This document shows positions 18,018 to 26,951 of a stretch of 64,000 nucleotides of DNA, piece after piece (the stretch's first letter is position 1; every line of letters starts with the position of its first letter). The stretch comes from an uncultured Gammaproteobacteria bacterium (GTDB lineage: Bacteria; Pseudomonadota; Gammaproteobacteria; Arenicellales; Poriferihabitantaceae): the NCBI GenBank assembly GCA_947259885.1, contig CAMYNW010000001.1:1-64000 (forward strand), given 5' to 3'. A program made the position numbers and the translations under genes. Under the pieces are notes generated by a model. The model saw only the letters and a program-made list of their open reading frames with translations, was not told the origin of the DNA and did no database searches.

Positions 18018-18992
18018 ATGACCATGATTGATATGCAACCCGACCGAGCGGTGTCGGCAAGAGATCTGTTTGGAATAGACAGCGACCTGGTGGTGCCCGC
18101 ATTCAGTCAGCGTGATGAGCATGTACCGGAGGTTGACCAAGCCTATTGCTTCAATCATGACGTTACGTTGGCTATTCTGTCTGGCTTCGTCAACGATCGG
18201 CGGGTAATGGTTCAGGGTTTTCATGGCACCGGGAAGTCAACCCATATCGAGCAAGTCGCTGCGCGGCTTAACTGGCCCTGTATTCGCGTCAATCTGGATG
18301 GCCATATCAGTCGTCTAGATCTCGTTGGCCGTGATGCGATCGTCATCCGCGAGGGCAAACAGGTGACCGAATTTCAGGAAGGGATTATCCCATGGGCCTT
18401 GCAGCGGCCGGTGGCACTTATTTTTGATGAATTCGACGCTGGACGCCCTGACGTTATGTTCGTCATTCAGCGGATATTAGAGCGGGATGGAAAATTTACC
18501 TTGCTAGACCAGAACCGGGTCATCAGGCCGCATCCGGCATTCAGGTTATTTGCCACGGCAAATACAGTTGGTCTGGGTAATCTCAATGGTCTTTACCATG
18601 GCGCTCAAGTATTGAACCAAGCCCAGGTAGACCGTTGGAATATTGTCACGACTCTAAATTACCTGGGTCGCGAAGACGAAATGGCGATCGTATTGGCGCA
18701 GGTTCCCGGATTCTCAAATAAGAAGGAACTCATTAATAATATGGTAGGGGTGGCGGATATGACGCGCAAGGGATTTGCTGCTGGCGATATTTCAACGGTG
18801 ATGTCCCCACGCACTGTGATCACCTGGGCTGAGAATACGGAAATATTTGGCGATGTAGCGCGAGCCTTTCGGCTCTCGTTCCTGAACAAATGTGATGATG
18901 CTGAACGTTCCATTATCGCTGAGTACTATCAGCGGGCCATGGGAGAAGAGCTTGAATATTCTATCGCGTTTGATATTGCCGGAGACGGCTGA
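18018..18992 (+). CDS. cobS: CobS-type cobaltochelatase AAA+ ATPase (MoxR class)
   Basis: The 324-residue protein carries Walker A G67-FHGTGKST and the CobS-specific run [35 protein letters not shown], then a Walker [25 protein letters not shown]. CobS and CobT form a chaperone-like ring that powers the CobN cobalt chelatase in aerobic cobalamin synthesis. No cobN or other cob gene is in the window. A strong GGAGGA lies 19 nt before the ATG at 18018; the later ATG at 18024 or 18033 is possible but further from it. cobT follows 15 bp downstream, so the two form an operon. An alternative is a generic MoxR chaperone for another metalloenzyme, but the sequence is closest to CobS. Confidence 0.9.
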   Translation: MTMIDMQPDRAVSARDLFGIDSDLVVPAFSQRDEHVPEVDQAYCFNHDVTLAILSGFVNDRRVMVQGFHGTGKSTHIEQVAARLNWPCIRVNLDGHISRLDLVGRDAIVIREGKQVTEFQEGIIPWALQRPVALIFDEFDAGRPDVMFVIQRILERDGKFTLLDQNRVIRPHPAFRLFATANTVGLGNLNGLYHGAQVLNQAQVDRWNIVTTLNYLGREDEMAIVLAQVPGFSNKKELINNMVGVADMTRKGFAAGDISTVMSPRTVITWAENTEIFGDVARAFRLSFLNKCDDAERSIIAEYYQRAMGEELEYSIAFDIAGDG

Positions 18993-19007
18993 ACGTCTTA
19001 TGGAACT

Positions 19008-20708
19008 TTGAACGAGCAGGTACGTAAGCGCCAGGTTGAGCGTCACTGCGCGGCATCGATCCGGGCGCTGAGCGGGCATCCGAGGGCGGAGTATCGGCGT
19101 GAGCTGCTATTTGAAGACGGCCACGGAATCGATCTCTATAGCCCTCACCTCGCAACAGACGTATTGAATCATTCTCTGCAACGCTGTCGCGGTGTTGCTG
19201 ATGCGATGGCGTTACGACTGACCCACACGGATTTCACTCTACATCGTTTGTTACAACCTGATGACGATATTGGTCGTATGGTGTTCGATATTCTAGAACA
19301 ACTCCGCGCTGAGAGCCTGGCGCCGGAAGCGATGAAGGGACTTCGACTAAATCTGGATCGGGCTTTTAGCGAATGGTGTCAGGAAAGTCGCAACAACGGT
19401 CTTACCGAAAACGAACTTGGGCTCTTGATCTATTCAGTGAGTCAGATCGTTAGATCCCGGTTAAATGACCCGCAACAAGATAAAGAGGTTGAGGGCTTGA
19501 TCGAATCTACACGGTTCAAGCTTGCGCCACTAATTGGCGATCAGCTTGCGAAATTGCGGGCAGCGCGCCTGGATCAGAAGGCATATGCTGAACTTGCACT
19601 AAATATTTCCCGGGTCGTCAGTGAGATGGCTACGGCAGCTGCCGGAGAGACGTTGGATCAGGAACTTTCAAAGGCCCGGCACCGATTGCTGATGCCGCGG
19701 CAACATGAATCAGATGATCGTTACGTTGAAGAGGGTGCATCAGGTGTGGGTCAAACCCAAGCTATGGAGGATGAAGGCGACCCATATCCGGTTTTTTGTA
19801 GAGACTTTGATCGTGAAGTTGAAGCTCGTTCATTGTATCGTCTTGCGCAACGAACTCAGCTCCGCCAACAGCTCGATAAACTGGTGGCTGCGCAGGCAAT
19901 CAGCGTGCCGAGACTGGCGCAAAGATTAAAAGAATTGTTTGCGGTGGTTGAACGGTCGGGGTGGAATTTTGGCGAGGAAGAGGGTTATCTCGATGGTCGC
20001 CGCTTGAGCCAGCTGGTGGCAAACTCGAGTTACACCCGGATATTCAAGCAACAACGTTACTCACCGTGGTGCGATACGGTTGTGACGTTCCTGCTGGATA
20101 ACTCAGGTTCAATGAAGCGGCAACGTTTTGAGGCGGTTGCGGTGATGGTGGACATTTACAGCCGCGCTCTGGAACTGGCGGGTATTCGCAGTGAAATACT
20201 TGGATTTACCACAGGAGGGTGGACCGGCGGCGAATCGATCAAGGCGTGGCGCGCTGCAGGCATGCCAGAACAACCAGGACGCCTCAACGATCGATTACAT
20301 ATCGTGTATAAAGACGTGGATACCTCATGGCGACGTGCACGCTATAGCATTTCTTCGCTCCTCAACACTAATCACTTTCGTGAAGGTTTAGATGGCGAAG
20401 CCTTGGAATGGGCAGCGCAGCGTTTGAAGAGTGTGAATGAGTCTCGAAAGTGCTTGGTTGCGGTGTCTGATGGTGCACCGATGGACTCTGCTACCGCGCA
20501 TTACAATGATGAGTATTTTTTAGAGCGGCATCTGAAGCATGTTATCAATAAATTCGAAAGGGACCCGTCGATCGAGTTGACCTCAATCGGTATCGCTTTG
20601 GATATGAGTGAATTTTTTAACCGATCTGTAGCCCTCGATTTGACGGGCACTCTGGGAAACCGTGTATTTCGAGCACTCGAAGATTTATATGGCTTCAAGC
20701 ACGGTTAG
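19008..20708 (+). CDS. cobT: CobT-type cobaltochelatase subunit with VWA domain
   Basis: The 566-residue protein starts at TTG 19008; no ATG or GTG fits the frame closer to cobS. A helical N-terminal half is followed by an acidic linker and a C-terminal von Willebrand A domain with a MIDAS motif D-NSGSM near residue 364, then EILGFTTGGWTGGES, PGRLNDRLHIVYKD, WRRARYS, DGEALEWAAQRL and SDGAPMDSAT, all typical of CobT. It is somewhat shorter than the roughly 630-residue alphaproteobacterial enzyme. It pairs with CobS encoded 15 bp upstream. Convergent with the cupin gene, overlapping it by four bases at the 3' ends. Confidence 0.9.
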   Translation: MNEQVRKRQVERHCAASIRALSGHPRAEYRRELLFEDGHGIDLYSPHLATDVLNHSLQRCRGVADAMALRLTHTDFTLHRLLQPDDDIGRMVFDILEQLRAESLAPEAMKGLRLNLDRAFSEWCQESRNNGLTENELGLLIYSVSQIVRSRLNDPQQDKEVEGLIESTRFKLAPLIGDQLAKLRAARLDQKAYAELALNISRVVSEMATAAAGETLDQELSKARHRLLMPRQHESDDRYVEEGASGVGQTQAMEDEGDPYPVFCRDFDREVEARSLYRLAQRTQLRQQLDKLVAAQAISVPRLAQRLKELFAVVERSGWNFGEEEGYLDGRRLSQLVANSSYTRIFKQQRYSPWCDTVVTFLLDNSGSMKRQRFEAVAVMVDIYSRALELAGIRSEILGFTTGGWTGGESIKAWRAAGMPEQPGRLNDRLHIVYKDVDTSWRRARYSISSLLNTNHFREGLDGEALEWAAQRLKSVNESRKCLVAVSDGAPMDSATAHYNDEYFLERHLKHVINKFERDPSIELTSIGIALDMSEFFNRSVALDLTGTLGNRVFRALEDLYGFKHG

Positions 20709-21367
20709 GACTGAACATGCGCAGGCGGGCGCGCATAAATAAGGTGTTTAGTTTTTATCCATAACCTGCATCCTGCATTGTCCGTTTGTGCCCTGAAGGC
20801 ATATCCATCGGGTAGGCGACACCAGGAATGTTTAACCAGTTGGTCTCCAGACTCTGTAAGACTGCCATCCAGTACCAGAAACTCCGCGCCACCAGTACAG
20901 TCAATTTCTACAGTGGCGTTAGCTTGCCAATGTTGCACATATACACGTTCCCGATGATCCTGATAAAGGTAAAACGGCTCATCGCTTGACTCGTGAATGT
21001 TGATTCGAACCTGAGTGCGGTCTTCAGGATCAAATTGCCAGAGTTTCACGAAAATTGTACATCCAGAGGTGGAGCCTGGTGTATGGCCGGAAGTCGGTGG
21101 ATTTCGAATGTAAGTGCCGGCCGGGTAGCTGCCATGTTCGTCCTCAAACACCCCCTTGAGCACTAGAAACTCTTCTCCACCAGTATGGGTATGTGGCGAA
21201 AAACGACTGTCCGGTGCGTAACGAACAATGGATGTTGCCCGTGCAACTTCATCGCCGAGACGATCCAGCATGCGTCGATCAACCCCCTCAATCGGTGACG
21301 GCTGCCACGGCATGTCACGGGTATGAATAACAATTCGTTGGCTGAAATCTGAGTGAATATCCGGCAT
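20705..21367 (-). CDS. ChrR-like double cupin protein
   Basis: The start at 21367 (MPDIHSDFSQRIVIHTRDMPW) is preferred over one 17 codons upstream because homologues begin here; length is 220 residues. The first cupin holds SPHTHTGGEEFLVLKGVF...GHTPGS, with His, His, Glu and His suited to bind a metal, as in the C-terminal domain of ChrR anti-sigma factors. A second, degenerate cupin covers about residues 125-215. The zinc-finger N-terminal domain that binds sigma factor in ChrR is absent and no ECF sigma gene is adjacent, so this is probably a free cupin enzyme or sensor. Confidence 0.82.
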   Translation of the reverse strand: MPDIHSDFSQRIVIHTRDMPWQPSPIEGVDRRMLDRLGDEVARATSIVRYAPDSRFSPHTHTGGEEFLVLKGVFEDEHGSYPAGTYIRNPPTSGHTPGSTSGCTIFVKLWQFDPEDRTQVRINIHESSDEPFYLYQDHRERVYVQHWQANATVEIDCTGGAEFLVLDGSLTESGDQLVKHSWCRLPDGYAFRAQTDNAGCRLWIKTKHLIYARPPAHVQS

Positions 21368-21530
21368 AGTGCGTAATGTGCTTGAGAGATAAACATGCAG
21401 GTTGCGACAGGTGATCATACCAGTACTCGAATTAGAGCTTGTGCTGGATTAGTAATTTGGGCTATGACAATGAAACGCGGTTGTATCGCGGATGTTTTAT
21501 AGCCGGCTGTTCGTTTAAGAAAAAGATCAG

Positions 21531-21551
21531 AAATACCCTATACGGGTATTT
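21531..21551. promoter_or_regulatory. Perfect palindrome, possible operator
   Basis: AAATACCC-TATAC-GGGTATTT (8-bp arms, 5-nt centre) lies in the divergent gap 21368-21689, between the cupin gene and the DUF4124 gene. ATACCC...GGGTAT palindromes are bound by CsoR/FrmR-type repressors, but no such gene is in the window. A second, weaker inverted repeat TTCTCG...CGAGAA follows at about 21598-21622. Confidence 0.4.
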
Positions 21552-21689
21552 GAGATACTTAAATTTACGCTGAATTGACCATTTTTAGTCGTCCCTGTTC
21601 TCGCCTTGCTTTTGACGAGAATGGCGTTTCAAATTAAGATACAGAGTAATAACAATCTATCCTGATTATATTGTTCTAGATATTTATCC

Positions 21690-22196
21690 ATGGCTCAACG
21701 ATTATCAATGCGGATTCTGCTAGGGTGTTTCCTGGCAAGCGTAATTCTTACTAGTGTTCACGGCCAAGAAATATACAAAACCGTTGATGAATCTGGCAAC
21801 GTATCCTATTCCACGAACCCTCCTAAAGCGGCAGAAGAAAGTGATGTGATTGATTTACTTCCCGAGCCATCAGAAGCGGAAGTTTCGAAAGCCCAGCGCC
21901 GGCAAATAAAAATTCAAGAAAAACTTGAGAAGGCAAAACAAGCTCGCGAGGAAAAATCTACAAGACTGGCAAAAGCTGGTGCCTCAACGGGGCCGGGGAC
22001 CGTCATCATTATGCAACCCAGCCCAGCTGTCCTTCTCAATCCCTATTCTCATTACGGCGGCTATCGCTGGCATTATTCGGCTAGACCCGGATATCGGAAC
22101 GGTCCACATAGTTATCGGCACAGTCAGCAGGGTCACCGGCGCGGTCGTATGGGGCATAAGCCTCGAGGATCAGTGAGACCGGTTCCATATAATTAA
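21690..22196 (+). CDS. DUF4124 domain-containing exported protein
   Basis: The 168-residue product has a signal peptide (about residues 1-25, ending VHG-QE) and the short DUF4124 module EIYKTVDESGNVSYSTNPP, which is common at the mature N-terminus of gammaproteobacterial envelope proteins. A charged helical region (residues about 60-95, KAQRRQIKIQEKLEKAKQAREEK) probably forms a coiled coil. The C-terminal third is rich in His, Tyr, Arg and Gly (HYGGYRWHYSARPGYRNGPHSYRHSQQGHRRGR) and could bind metal or nucleic acid. Function unknown. It sits in a divergent position from the cupin gene. Confidence 0.8.
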   Translation: MAQRLSMRILLGCFLASVILTSVHGQEIYKTVDESGNVSYSTNPPKAAEESDVIDLLPEPSEAEVSKAQRRQIKIQEKLEKAKQAREEKSTRLAKAGASTGPGTVIIMQPSPAVLLNPYSHYGGYRWHYSARPGYRNGPHSYRHSQQGHRRGRMGHKPRGSVRPVPYN

Positions 22197-22293
22197 AAGA
22201 CCAAGCGCACCAATACCGAAAGTATCTTTCCTCATATGGTTCAGATCTAAATGCCTGCTGTTAATATTATGGTTACTAGGTTGTGGTCGCACT

Positions 22294-22572
22294 TTAGTTG
22301 GCGCGAAGATTGTCGTCGTGTCCACGCCAATTTTGCGCCTCGATAAACACTCGTGTGATTTCTGGATGAGCTGATTTGATATCTATTTCGAGTTTCGAAA
22401 TCAAAGCTTCTACTTCGCTGGCAGATATTCCGTCGACGAAATCTATGCTCAGATTGAGTAGAATGTCATGAAAGCCAAAATGCATTGTCAGCAATTCATT
22501 ACCTGAATTGGGGTCGGGTGCCCATGACCTGAAGGACAAATCAGGTTGCTGCATCAATGTTTGAGCGCTCAA
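22294..22572 (-). CDS. Stand-alone C-terminal (dimerisation) domain of a cation diffusion facilitator
   Basis: The 92-residue protein matches the cytoplasmic ZT-dimer domain of CDF metal transporters: LTMHFGFHDILLNLSIDFVDGISASEVEALISKLEIDIKSAHPEITRVFIEAQ. The six-helix membrane domain that normally precedes it is missing, and the sequence just upstream is the intact GST gene, so this is a free-standing domain and not a truncation in progress. The TTG start at 22572 overlaps the GST stop (TTGA); an ATG at 22554 is an alternative. It may act as a soluble metal-binding dimer, or regulate a full-length CDF elsewhere; both are inference. Confidence 0.72.
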   Translation of the reverse strand: MSAQTLMQQPDLSFRSWAPDPNSGNELLTMHFGFHDILLNLSIDFVDGISASEVEALISKLEIDIKSAHPEITRVFIEAQNWRGHDDNLRAN

Positions 22573-23198
22573 GCGGATTCAAATTGCCACAGCGGGTGCT
22601 TTTGCATGGCGGTTTCAAAAAGCCTGGAGTGTGTCAGTAGGTTGAGCCATCGACTCAGGTGGTTGAGGCCGCATTGGTTGAACCAGGTGAGATCGACATT
22701 TGCAAATTGCCGGACGAAGGGCATGATGGCAATGTCAGCGATGGTAATTCGATCCGCTAGCAGGTCTTGCTGTTGTGCCAGACGTTGATTTAGTTGTTTG
22801 AGAAATGCCATTCCCTGATCACGGTATTTCTCCTGCGTTAACGGGTATCTATCGGCATATTTATAGTGATCCAATGCGGACTTAAACTCTCCGTCGCATC
22901 TGTCGACAAGCGCATGCGCCTGATCCAGATAGATCTGATCCTCTCCTAACCAGTTGTCTGGATCGTTTCGTGAGACGGCCCATTGCATAATTTCCCAGCT
23001 TTCATCAAGTACCGCCCCGTCCTCCAATATAAGCACGGGCACAGTGCCCTTGGGGGATGCCTCAAGCATTGAAGGGGGCTTGTTTTTGAGCAGAATTTCG
23101 CGGTGCTCCAGAGCAATACCCGATTTAATAAGCGCCATTCGCGCACGTATAGCGTAGGGGCAACGTCTAAAAGAGTAGAAAATTGGAACCGATATCAT
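22569..23198 (-). CDS. Glutathione S-transferase family protein
   Basis: The 209-residue protein has a thioredoxin-fold N-terminal domain with FYSFRRC13-PYAIRARMAL, the glutaredoxin-like CPYA motif, then PKGTVPVLILEDGAVLDESWEIMQW with the cis-Pro and the Glu-Ser glutathione-binding pair. A helical C-terminal domain follows, including DRITIADIAIMPFVRQF, the N-capping motif of GSTs. Cys in place of Tyr or Ser suggests a beta- or omega-like enzyme with thiol-transferase activity. The stop overlaps the start of the CDF-domain gene by four bases. Confidence 0.93.
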   Translation of the reverse strand: MISVPIFYSFRRCPYAIRARMALIKSGIALEHREILLKNKPPSMLEASPKGTVPVLILEDGAVLDESWEIMQWAVSRNDPDNWLGEDQIYLDQAHALVDRCDGEFKSALDHYKYADRYPLTQEKYRDQGMAFLKQLNQRLAQQQDLLADRITIADIAIMPFVRQFANVDLTWFNQCGLNHLSRWLNLLTHSRLFETAMQKHPLWQFESA

Positions 23199-23281
23199 TG
23201 CCAGGCTGCGAGGAGAGATTTAATGGTGCTTGCAGAAGTACCAATTTTTCTCAGTTGCATGGCAGTTCGATACGTATTCTT

Positions 23282-23707
23282 TCAACTCAGTGTTTCAAGA
23301 AAAGCAGCTGCGCCAGCCTCTGCCACCAGCTCATCCTGATCAGGTGTTCCCGAGCTGCATCCTACACCTCCGACAATCTGAATATTTACAAATATAGGAA
23401 TTCCCCCTGGGACAGTGCTGAAACGTCCGTTGTTGGAGGTGTTGATGCCGTATGCTGGCAGCCCTGGTTGTGATGCGCTCCAGTAGTCTCTGGTCGATTT
23501 TCGTGCTGCCGCCGCGGTCCACGCTTTGTCTATAGAAATCTGGATGCTGGTAATTCGGGCACTATCCATACGCTCAAAAGCGATCAGGTTGCCACTATCA
23601 TCGGTAATAGCGATATCCATATCGACTTCAATTTCTTTAGCTTTCAGTTTGCAGGCGGCAATTATTTGCCGCGCATCATCTAGGGATAGTCTAGGAGCGT
23701 TAATCAT
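23282..23707 (-). CDS. HbpS/GlcG-family haem-binding-like protein
   Basis: The 141-residue protein has the GlcG/HbpS pattern: LSLDDARQIIAACKLKAKEIEVDMDIAITDDSGNLIAFERMDSARITSIQISIDKAWTAA, then GGIPIFVNIQIVGGVGCSSGTPDQDELVAEAGAAAF. Members bind haem (HbpS of Streptomyces) or are found in glycolate, glycerol and propanediol operons as small oligomeric proteins of unclear role. No signal peptide is seen. The gene lies 25 bp after the NorD-like gene on the same strand, so the two are probably co-transcribed. Confidence 0.88.
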   Translation of the reverse strand: MINAPRLSLDDARQIIAACKLKAKEIEVDMDIAITDDSGNLIAFERMDSARITSIQISIDKAWTAAAARKSTRDYWSASQPGLPAYGINTSNNGRFSTVPGGIPIFVNIQIVGGVGCSSGTPDQDELVAEAGAAAFLETLS

Positions 23708-23732
23708 TTTCTAAGTGTGTTAGTAGTTTGTT

Positions 23733-25811
23733 TCAGGTTGTGAGTTTGCGATAGATGTCGGCAACTTTTAGGGGCAGTTTGCGTACTTCGTCAACGACTA
23801 CGTAGCTGGCGGGACCATACATATGAGGCAAATACTCTCCAGCTTCTGTATCAATAGTAATGCAAAACGGGTGAATGCCGGTGTTACGAGCTTCAAGCAG
23901 TGCTTGGCGTGTATCTTCAATTCCATAGTCGCCGCGGTACCCATCATAGTCGTCTGGCTTGCCGTCAGACAGCGTGATCAGTATGCGGGTTTTTGCTTCG
24001 ACCTGGTTCAATATGCAGGTCAGATGGCGAATGGTGACACCCATACGGGTGTAATCCTGGGGGCGTAAACCGCTAATTCTGGCCCGCACGTCGTTGTCGT
24101 AAGGTTGATCGAATGTCTTGATTTTATAGACTTCACAGCGATTTCGCGTCATACCGGAAAAGCCATAAATTGAATACTGATCGCCTAGTATTTCCAGGGC
24201 TTCGCACAAGAGGATTAAACTTTCTCTTTCGGCGTCATTAATCCAGCCTTTGGTCGATCCACTGACATCTACCATAAACACGACTGCCAAATCCCGATCA
24301 ATTTTTTGCTTACGAGTAAACAGGCGGTCGCTCATCTCCACCCCCGTCTGCATATCTGCATAGGCAGTGATCAGTGCATCAATATCCACGTTGTCACCGA
24401 CTGGCTCCGCCTTCAGAATCTTGTCCTCACCGCGCAGAGCCTCAAAGTGTCGTCGGATTTCGCCGACCAGATGATGGTAGCGTTCTATCGTTTTTTGATA
24501 GAAGTCGTCATAGACCGGGTGGGTCGGCATTTCGCGCAACACACACCAATTCTTGCGGAATGTCTGACGACGATAATCCCATTCATCGTACAAAAATGCA
24601 CCTTCTTCATGGTATGCACCTTTCCACACATCTTCCGGGTTTCTGCTTTCATCCTGAGGGCGGTAACCGCCATCGCCAGCCGGAACCAGCCAGTCCTCCG
24701 GCAAATCATCAAGATCCTGAAGCATGGACTGGAGCAGGTTATCGATATCTGACGGCGCTGTTATCTGCTCCCCGTCCAGAGTAAGTTGGGGACTTCCAGT
24801 CTTGGGATCCTGGGTCATTTCCAATTTGCCGTCCTCCATACCTTCAGGATCGAATTCCTGGTCCTGACTGACCTGTTTCATCATGTCGGAAATCAGCATT
24901 TGCAATTCGAGTTTTTCCTGTTCAAGCCTTTGTTCGATGCCGGTTTGGGCGGCTTCAAGGTCGAACCCGGCCTGATAAAGTAAGGCATCGGGCCAAGGTG
25001 TCTGCAAAGCATATAGTTTCTCAGTGGCCGCGATGGTATCCGCGACCATGGCGCCCTCTGATTCCAACAGAGCAAAATAGTGTTTCCAGGTCGCGTCGTG
25101 TAGCGGGACCGGGGGATTGAGTGTCAACATTTCTCTTGCAAGCCCCGGCAATTCCCGTCGAATGCAGGCATTCAGCCTCACCGTCTCGAGAAGATTGAAT
25201 AGTTTCAGTGCGCGCCCATTGTCTGGAAATTCCGCAATCTGCTGAACCAGGTGTGGGGCGTTCGGAGAAGGGCGCTTAAATGTGCCGAACCAGGTCTGTG
25301 CCCACAAATGAACCGCAGTGGCTTTAAACAGCTGGTAGTTTTTTTCGCGGTCGTTGAATCGATTGATACTGGCTGGAAGATAAAGAGTATTAGTATCCGT
25401 ATAAATACTATTTCCAGCTTCGAGTTTCAGGGTTCTTCCAGCCAGTCCGCAAATGAACGTCTCGAGTACTCCTCGAATCTGGTCGAGACTGACGGATATA
25501 TGACTAAGACGGTACTTTGCTGCAAACGATTCGAGAGCATCCAGTGAGGCGCTACCCGGATACAGACCCTCCTTATCGTAGATGTCCATGGCATCGAGTA
25601 GCCACTGGCGCGTGCCATCAATTCCCATAAGGCGGATTGCTTTCGGGGCATGACTGACAAATTGATATGCCATCTCCGAGTTGGACTTGCGAACTACATC
25701 AGTCCAGTGAAGAGCAAATTTCTGTTGTTCAGTGGTCAGCGGCAGAAGGCCCCGGGTCGGTTCTTCCGAGGTTCGCCTGGAGGACAGAACCGGGTCCAGG
25801 AATTCATCCAA
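23733..25811 (-). CDS. NorD/CbbO-like VWA protein
   Basis: The frame gives 692 residues from a TTG at 25811, but an AUU codon at 25844 preceded by a perfect AAGGAGG looks a better start and would add 11 residues (see the ribosome-binding site entry). The N-terminal two-thirds is helical with conserved segments NSIYTDTNTLYLPASINRFNDREKNYQLFKATAVHLWAQTWFGTF, and the C-terminal VWA domain has MIDAS D-VSGST near residue 514, followed by YSIYGFSGMTRNRCEVYKIKTF and ITLSDGKPDDYDGYRGDYGIEDTRQAL. This is the NorD/CbbO type, which works with MoxR ATPases NorQ/CbbQ to activate nitric oxide reductase or Rubisco. No norQ, norCB or Rubisco gene is in the window; CobS is the only MoxR ATPase. Confidence 0.88.
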   Translation of the reverse strand: MDEFLDPVLSSRRTSEEPTRGLLPLTTEQQKFALHWTDVVRKSNSEMAYQFVSHAPKAIRLMGIDGTRQWLLDAMDIYDKEGLYPGSASLDALESFAAKYRLSHISVSLDQIRGVLETFICGLAGRTLKLEAGNSIYTDTNTLYLPASINRFNDREKNYQLFKATAVHLWAQTWFGTFKRPSPNAPHLVQQIAEFPDNGRALKLFNLLETVRLNACIRRELPGLAREMLTLNPPVPLHDATWKHYFALLESEGAMVADTIAATEKLYALQTPWPDALLYQAGFDLEAAQTGIEQRLEQEKLELQMLISDMMKQVSQDQEFDPEGMEDGKLEMTQDPKTGSPQLTLDGEQITAPSDIDNLLQSMLQDLDDLPEDWLVPAGDGGYRPQDESRNPEDVWKGAYHEEGAFLYDEWDYRRQTFRKNWCVLREMPTHPVYDDFYQKTIERYHHLVGEIRRHFEALRGEDKILKAEPVGDNVDIDALITAYADMQTGVEMSDRLFTRKQKIDRDLAVVFMVDVSGSTKGWINDAERESLILLCEALEILGDQYSIYGFSGMTRNRCEVYKIKTFDQPYDNDVRARISGLRPQDYTRMGVTIRHLTCILNQVEAKTRILITLSDGKPDDYDGYRGDYGIEDTRQALLEARNTGIHPFCITIDTEAGEYLPHMYGPASYVVVDEVRKLPLKVADIYRKLTT

Positions 25812-25841
25812 TGCCGATTCAATAGTTTCGTAGGTGAGTGA

Positions 25842-25856
25842 AATACGTTCCTCCTT
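25842..25856 (-). promoter_or_regulatory. Strong ribosome-binding site before an AUU codon
   Basis: The minus strand reads AAGGAGG-AACGT-ATT. The Shine-Dalgarno overlaps the ychF stop codon (25855-25857) and sits five nt before an in-frame ATT that opens the NorD-like frame. No ATG, GTG or TTG is available near it in this frame until TTG at 25811, which has no Shine-Dalgarno. Confidence 0.55.
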
Positions 25857-26949
25857 AAACGTTAAACCGGAAATGCATTACATCGCCATCGCGCACTATG
25901 TACTCTTTTCCTTCCAAACGTAATTTACCAGCCTCCTTAGCCCCTTGTTCTCCCCGGCAATCAATGTAATCAGTAAATCCGGTGGTTTCGGCACGGATAA
26001 ATCCACGCTCGAAATCGGTATGGATAGCGCCTGCCGCCTGGGGTGCGGTCGCGCCAATTCTGACTGTCCAAGCACGGACCTCTTTTTCTCCAGCGGTAAA
26101 GAAGGTATGCAACCCAAGCATTTGATATCCTGCCCGTATAACTCTATTGAGTCCAGGTTCACTGAGTCCCATATCTTCGAGAAACGCCACAGCTTCTCCA
26201 GGATCAAGCTCCGATAGCTCCTGTTCAATGGCTGCGCAGATTGCGATTATCTCAGCCTCTTCAGAGGCCGCAGTTTCAACAATTGCATCTAGGTGGGGAT
26301 TATTATCGAATCCGTCTTCGCTGACATTTGCAATATAGAGAGTTGGCTTTATAGTGAGAAAGCATAGTGGTTTAAGACGCTCCTTTTGGTCGTCTTCCAG
26401 ACCCATTGAGCGCAAAGTTTTGCCTTCATCCAGATGGTCTTTTACTTTGCTCATAAGTTCGCGCATCGCGATCTCTTCTTTGTCTCCCGATTTGCTGTTT
26501 TTTTCCGCTCTTTGCAATGCCCGGTCTGCGGTTTCCATGTCGGCAAGAATCAGCTCAGTATTGATAATTTCAATATCCGACGTGGGGTCAATCTTTTCGG
26601 AGACGTGCGTAATGTTTCCATCATCAAAGGCCCTAACCACATGGGCAATGGCGTCGACCTCACGTATATGGGCGAGAAATCTATTGCCCAAACCCTCTCC
26701 TTTGGACGCACCTTTAACTAATCCAGCAATGTCAACAAATTCGATCGTGGTTGGAATGGTCTTTTGCGGTTTAACCAGTGCCGCAAGCTGATTAAGTCGC
26801 GGATCTGGAACTTCAACTATGCCGATGTTCGGATCGATCGTGCAAAAAGGATAATTTGCCGCCTGTGCGGCGGCCGAGCGGGTAAGGGCATTAAATAAAG
26901 TAGATTTTCCAACATTAGGCAAGCCCACAATTCCACATTTGAATCCCAT
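25855..26949 (-). CDS. ychF: Obg-class ATPase YchF (OLA1)
   Basis: The 364-residue protein has G1 motif GLPNVGKST at about 8-16, G3-type [20 protein letters not shown], and a C-terminal TGS-like domain ending with [18 protein letters not shown]. YchF prefers ATP over GTP because its G4 motif is Nxx[11 protein letters not shown] here. It associates with ribosomes and is linked to oxidative-stress responses. It follows pth by two bp, the classical pth-ychF order. Confidence 0.98.
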   Translation of the reverse strand: MGFKCGIVGLPNVGKSTLFNALTRSAAAQAANYPFCTIDPNIGIVEVPDPRLNQLAALVKPQKTIPTTIEFVDIAGLVKGASKGEGLGNRFLAHIREVDAIAHVVRAFDDGNITHVSEKIDPTSDIEIINTELILADMETADRALQRAEKNSKSGDKEEIAMRELMSKVKDHLDEGKTLRSMGLEDDQKERLKPLCFLTIKPTLYIANVSEDGFDNNPHLDAIVETAASEEAEIIAICAAIEQELSELDPGEAVAFLEDMGLSEPGLNRVIRAGYQMLGLHTFFTAGEKEVRAWTVRIGATAPQAAGAIHTDFERGFIRAETTGFTDYIDCRGEQGAKEAGKLRLEGKEYIVRDGDVMHFRFNV

Positions 26950-26951
26950 GA

